51,735 nucleotides of DNA. Origin: SZUA-430 sp034440355. GTDB lineage: Bacteria; Pseudomonadota; Alphaproteobacteria; Micropepsales; Micropepsaceae. A model generated the notes under the pieces. The model was not told the origin of the DNA. It saw nothing but the letters and a program-made list of their open reading frames with translations, and made no database searches. The position numbers and the translations under genes were made by a program. Positions 49,851-51,735 of this stretch are shown piece after piece. Each line of letters begins with the position of its first letter. The stretch's first letter is position 1. The DNA lies in assembly GCA_034440355.1 (NCBI GenBank), contig JAWXBY010000126.1:1-51735 (forward strand), read 5' to 3'.

Positions 49851-51650
49851 CTACTCGCCTGGGGCGGGATTCAGCGCGGCCTTGTCTGCGGCCCGGTCGG
49901 AGGCGCGATCGAGGCGGCCGAGGAACGGCGACAGGATCAGTACACCGATGCCTAAGGCCGCGCCCCATATCGCCACGTTCGTGAACACGGTGATGTAGTT
50001 TTGGAGCGCGGCGCCGGGGTCGAGGACTTGGCCGGCGACTGTCGGTGCGGCCGTGAGCTGCGCGATCAATGCGCCCGCGTAGCCCGCCCAGGCCGAGCCC
50101 AGGAACCACGTCGCCATGATGGTCGCGACCGTCGCTGCCGGCGAGAGTTTCGTCATTTGCGAGAGGCCGACGGGTGAGAGACAGAGTTCGCCCGTGGTGT
50201 GAAAGATGTACATGACGAAGAGGAAGACCATGGGCACGCGGAATTCGGGGCCGACGAAATTCTCGGCGCCCCAAACGAGGACGGCAAAGCCCGCGGCGAT
50301 CTGCAGCAGCGCGAGACCGAACTTCGCCGGCGCGTTCGGGTCGAGGTGGCGCGGTTCAAGGAAGGCCCACAATGCGGCGAAGATGGGCGCCAGGATCAGG
50401 ATGAGGCCCGCGTTGAACGACTGGGTTTGGGCCGGCGTGATCGCGGTGCCGAGGACGTTGAGGTCGACGTTGCGCTGCGCGAATTGGTTCAGCGACGAGC
50501 CCGCCTGATTGAACAGCGTGAAGAAGATGACGGAGAACAAGATGAGCGCCAGCGCCAGCAACATGCGTCCGGCCTCGACGCGTGTGCACTGCGTCGCCAT
50601 GAAGTAGAAGATGTAGGTGAGGACGCCGATCGAGCCGACGGCGAGGGCGTAGCCGACGAACTCGAAGCGCTGGACGAACAGCCACACCACGCCGATGCCG
50701 GCGAGCGTCAAAATGTAGAGCAGCCACTCCAGCCTGATCCCGGCGACCGGTTTCTTCAGCTTCACCGGATCGGGCGGTTCGCCTTTGCCGTCGAGCATCG
50801 GCTTGCCGAGGACGAAAACCACATAGCCGATCGCCATGCCGATGCTGGCGGCGCCGAAGCCCGCCCACCAGCCGATCTCTTGGCCCAGCCAGCCGCACAG
50901 GATCGCGGCCCAGAACGAGCCCAGATTGATGCCGTAGTAATAGAGCGTGAATCCTGCGTCTCGGCGCGGGTCGGCTTGATTGGGATAGAGTTGTCCGACG
51001 AGCGTCGAAATGTTGGGTTTCAAGAAGCCGACGCCCATTACGATCAGCGACAGCGCGAGGAAGAAGATGCCTGTGTAAATCGGGTCGCGGCCTTTGACCG
51101 ACAGTTCGAAAGAACCCTTGGGCAATGTGGCGGGGAGGACGCCGCCTGCGGGCATGTCTTTGATTTGGAGGCCGCCGTCGCTGGACGCGCCGACGGTATA
51201 ACTTGCGTCGCCGACCGTGATGCGTGGTTGACTGGCGCTGCCGCGGCCTTCGATGGCGAAGACGTATTCGGTGTTTTGGTACGTTAGAACTTGCGTCGCC
51301 GTCGGGCCTTCGAGCGCCATCGTGGCGTGGCCTGCGACCAGCAGCAGCGCACCGAAGGCGACGGCCTTGCGCGTGCCGAGATAGTGGTCCGCGAGGAAGC
51401 CGCCGACGAGGGGCAGCAGATAGACCAGCGATCCGTAGGCGCCGTAGATGCCGTTGGCGAACTTGTCGTCGAACAGGAAATGCTGCGTCAGATAGAAGAT
51501 GAGCAGGCCGCGCATGCCGTAGAAGGAGAAGCGTTCCCACATTTCGGCGAAGAAGAGGATGACCAGGCCGCGCGGGTGGCGGCGAAGCTGCACGATCACC
51601 GGGATCGCGGTCAGGACGGTCAGAACTATACCGAAAGTGAAGATGTTCAT
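49851..51650 (-). CDS. POT/PTR family proton-dependent peptide transporter
   Basis: This 599-residue protein imports di- and tripeptides with protons. The POT signature E-x-x-E-R is present in FFAEMWERFSFYGMRGLL (Glu36, Glu39, Arg40). About 14 transmembrane helices follow the MFS plan, with GGFLADHYLGTRKAV and FTLYYYGINLGSF typical of the family. A large loop of about 80 residues near 120-200 (TYQNTEYVFAIEG and beyond) probably lies in the periplasm, as in longer bacterial POT members. The ATG at 51650 is used; upstream codons do not fit. The right edge, 51651-51735, shows no gene. Confidence 0.9.
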   Translation of the reverse strand: MNIFTFGIVLTVLTAIPVIVQLRRHPRGLVILFFAEMWERFSFYGMRGLLIFYLTQHFLFDDKFANGIYGAYGSLVYLLPLVGGFLADHYLGTRKAVAFGALLLVAGHATMALEGPTATQVLTYQNTEYVFAIEGRGSASQPRITVGDASYTVGASSDGGLQIKDMPAGGVLPATLPKGSFELSVKGRDPIYTGIFFLALSLIVMGVGFLKPNISTLVGQLYPNQADPRRDAGFTLYYYGINLGSFWAAILCGWLGQEIGWWAGFGAASIGMAIGYVVFVLGKPMLDGKGEPPDPVKLKKPVAGIRLEWLLYILTLAGIGVVWLFVQRFEFVGYALAVGSIGVLTYIFYFMATQCTRVEAGRMLLALALILFSVIFFTLFNQAGSSLNQFAQRNVDLNVLGTAITPAQTQSFNAGLILILAPIFAALWAFLEPRHLDPNAPAKFGLALLQIAAGFAVLVWGAENFVGPEFRVPMVFLFVMYIFHTTGELCLSPVGLSQMTKLSPAATVATIMATWFLGSAWAGYAGALIAQLTAAPTVAGQVLDPGAALQNYITVFTNVAIWGAALGIGVLILSPFLGRLDRASDRAADKAALNPAPGE

Positions 51651-51735
51651 GCACTTGCCCCCGATCGCGTCACGGTTTCGACATGTGCACACGGTGGGGC
51701 GAAGAGCAAGCTTCCGCCATTTCGCGCGCGCGAAA

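Noticed and set aside
1..51735. Mobile elements, CRISPR arrays, tRNA or rRNA genes
   Set aside because: No transposase or integrase motif, regular direct-repeat array or tRNA-like sequence was seen on reading through. This was done by eye, so a tRNA scan would be decisive.

Overview
The window looks like ordinary chromosome of a GC-rich alphaproteobacterium. It is densely coded, with many ATGA and GTGA start/stop overlaps. I see no tRNA, rRNA, insertion sequence, phage gene or CRISPR array. The alphaproteobacterial assignment rests on two promoters of the sigma-EcfG type (GGAAC, 16-17 bases, CGTT), an HWE/HisKA_2-type histidine kinase, a NodT-type efflux lipoprotein and a RibBX-type riboflavin protein. 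I cannot place it to genus; a non-model Caulobacterales/Micropepsales-like lineage is only a guess.

Layout. 1-1108: the tail of a beta-lactamase-fold serine hydrolase and a DUF423 membrane protein. 1294-3858: a three-gene operon of an uncharacterised beta-sandwich-like protein, an aminoglycoside-phosphotransferase-like kinase and a small helical protein. 4074-8781: a MacA-MacB-NodT tripartite efflux operon. 8872-10766: a BchE-like B12/radical SAM protein coupled to a VOC protein. 10763-15038 (minus): a seven-gene operon of chorismate mutase, PurU, acetyltransferase, glyoxalase I, a second paralogous acetyltransferase, an alpha/beta hydrolase and a GST. 15245-22165: small secreted protein, histidine kinase, acetyltransferase, secreted MetX-fold hydrolase, an outer-membrane barrel whose Shine-Dalgarno lies in a hairpin, an EndA-like nuclease lipoprotein, and an HWE-type kinase.

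22244-28455: a 2-oxoglutarate/Fe(II) oxygenase, two paralogous acidic secreted proteins each with a sigma-EcfG promoter on either side of an amidase, a RibBX with an N-terminal helix-turn-helix domain, and a DUF2961/GH172 protein. 28560-36161: two EF-hand secreted proteins divergent from an OmpR-type two-component system, an SDR, a three-PAS histidine kinase and an MscS channel. 36255-39945: an OsmC, acetyltransferase, MAPEG, di-iron protein operon with a divergent AraC regulator. 39942-42889: an unknown membrane protein, a cytochrome c lipoprotein and an AhpC-AhpD peroxidase pair. 43129-46567: an ATP-grasp, alpha-E, transglutaminase-like module. 46579-51650: an S9 peptidase, an OmpA-type protein and a POT-family peptide transporter.

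Themes. Several units point to handling of oxidants and electrophiles (AhpCD, OsmC, glyoxalase/GST, MAPEG) and to envelope functions (efflux, OmpA, barrel, MscS, EF-hand proteins). The S9 peptidase and POT transporter could together supply and import small peptides. The strongest leads for undescribed biology are the HTH-RibBX fusion, the sigma-EcfG-driven acidic protein pair, the hairpin over the barrel gene's ribosome binding site, the OsmC-MAPEG-di-iron operon and the ATP-grasp/alpha-E/transglutaminase module.
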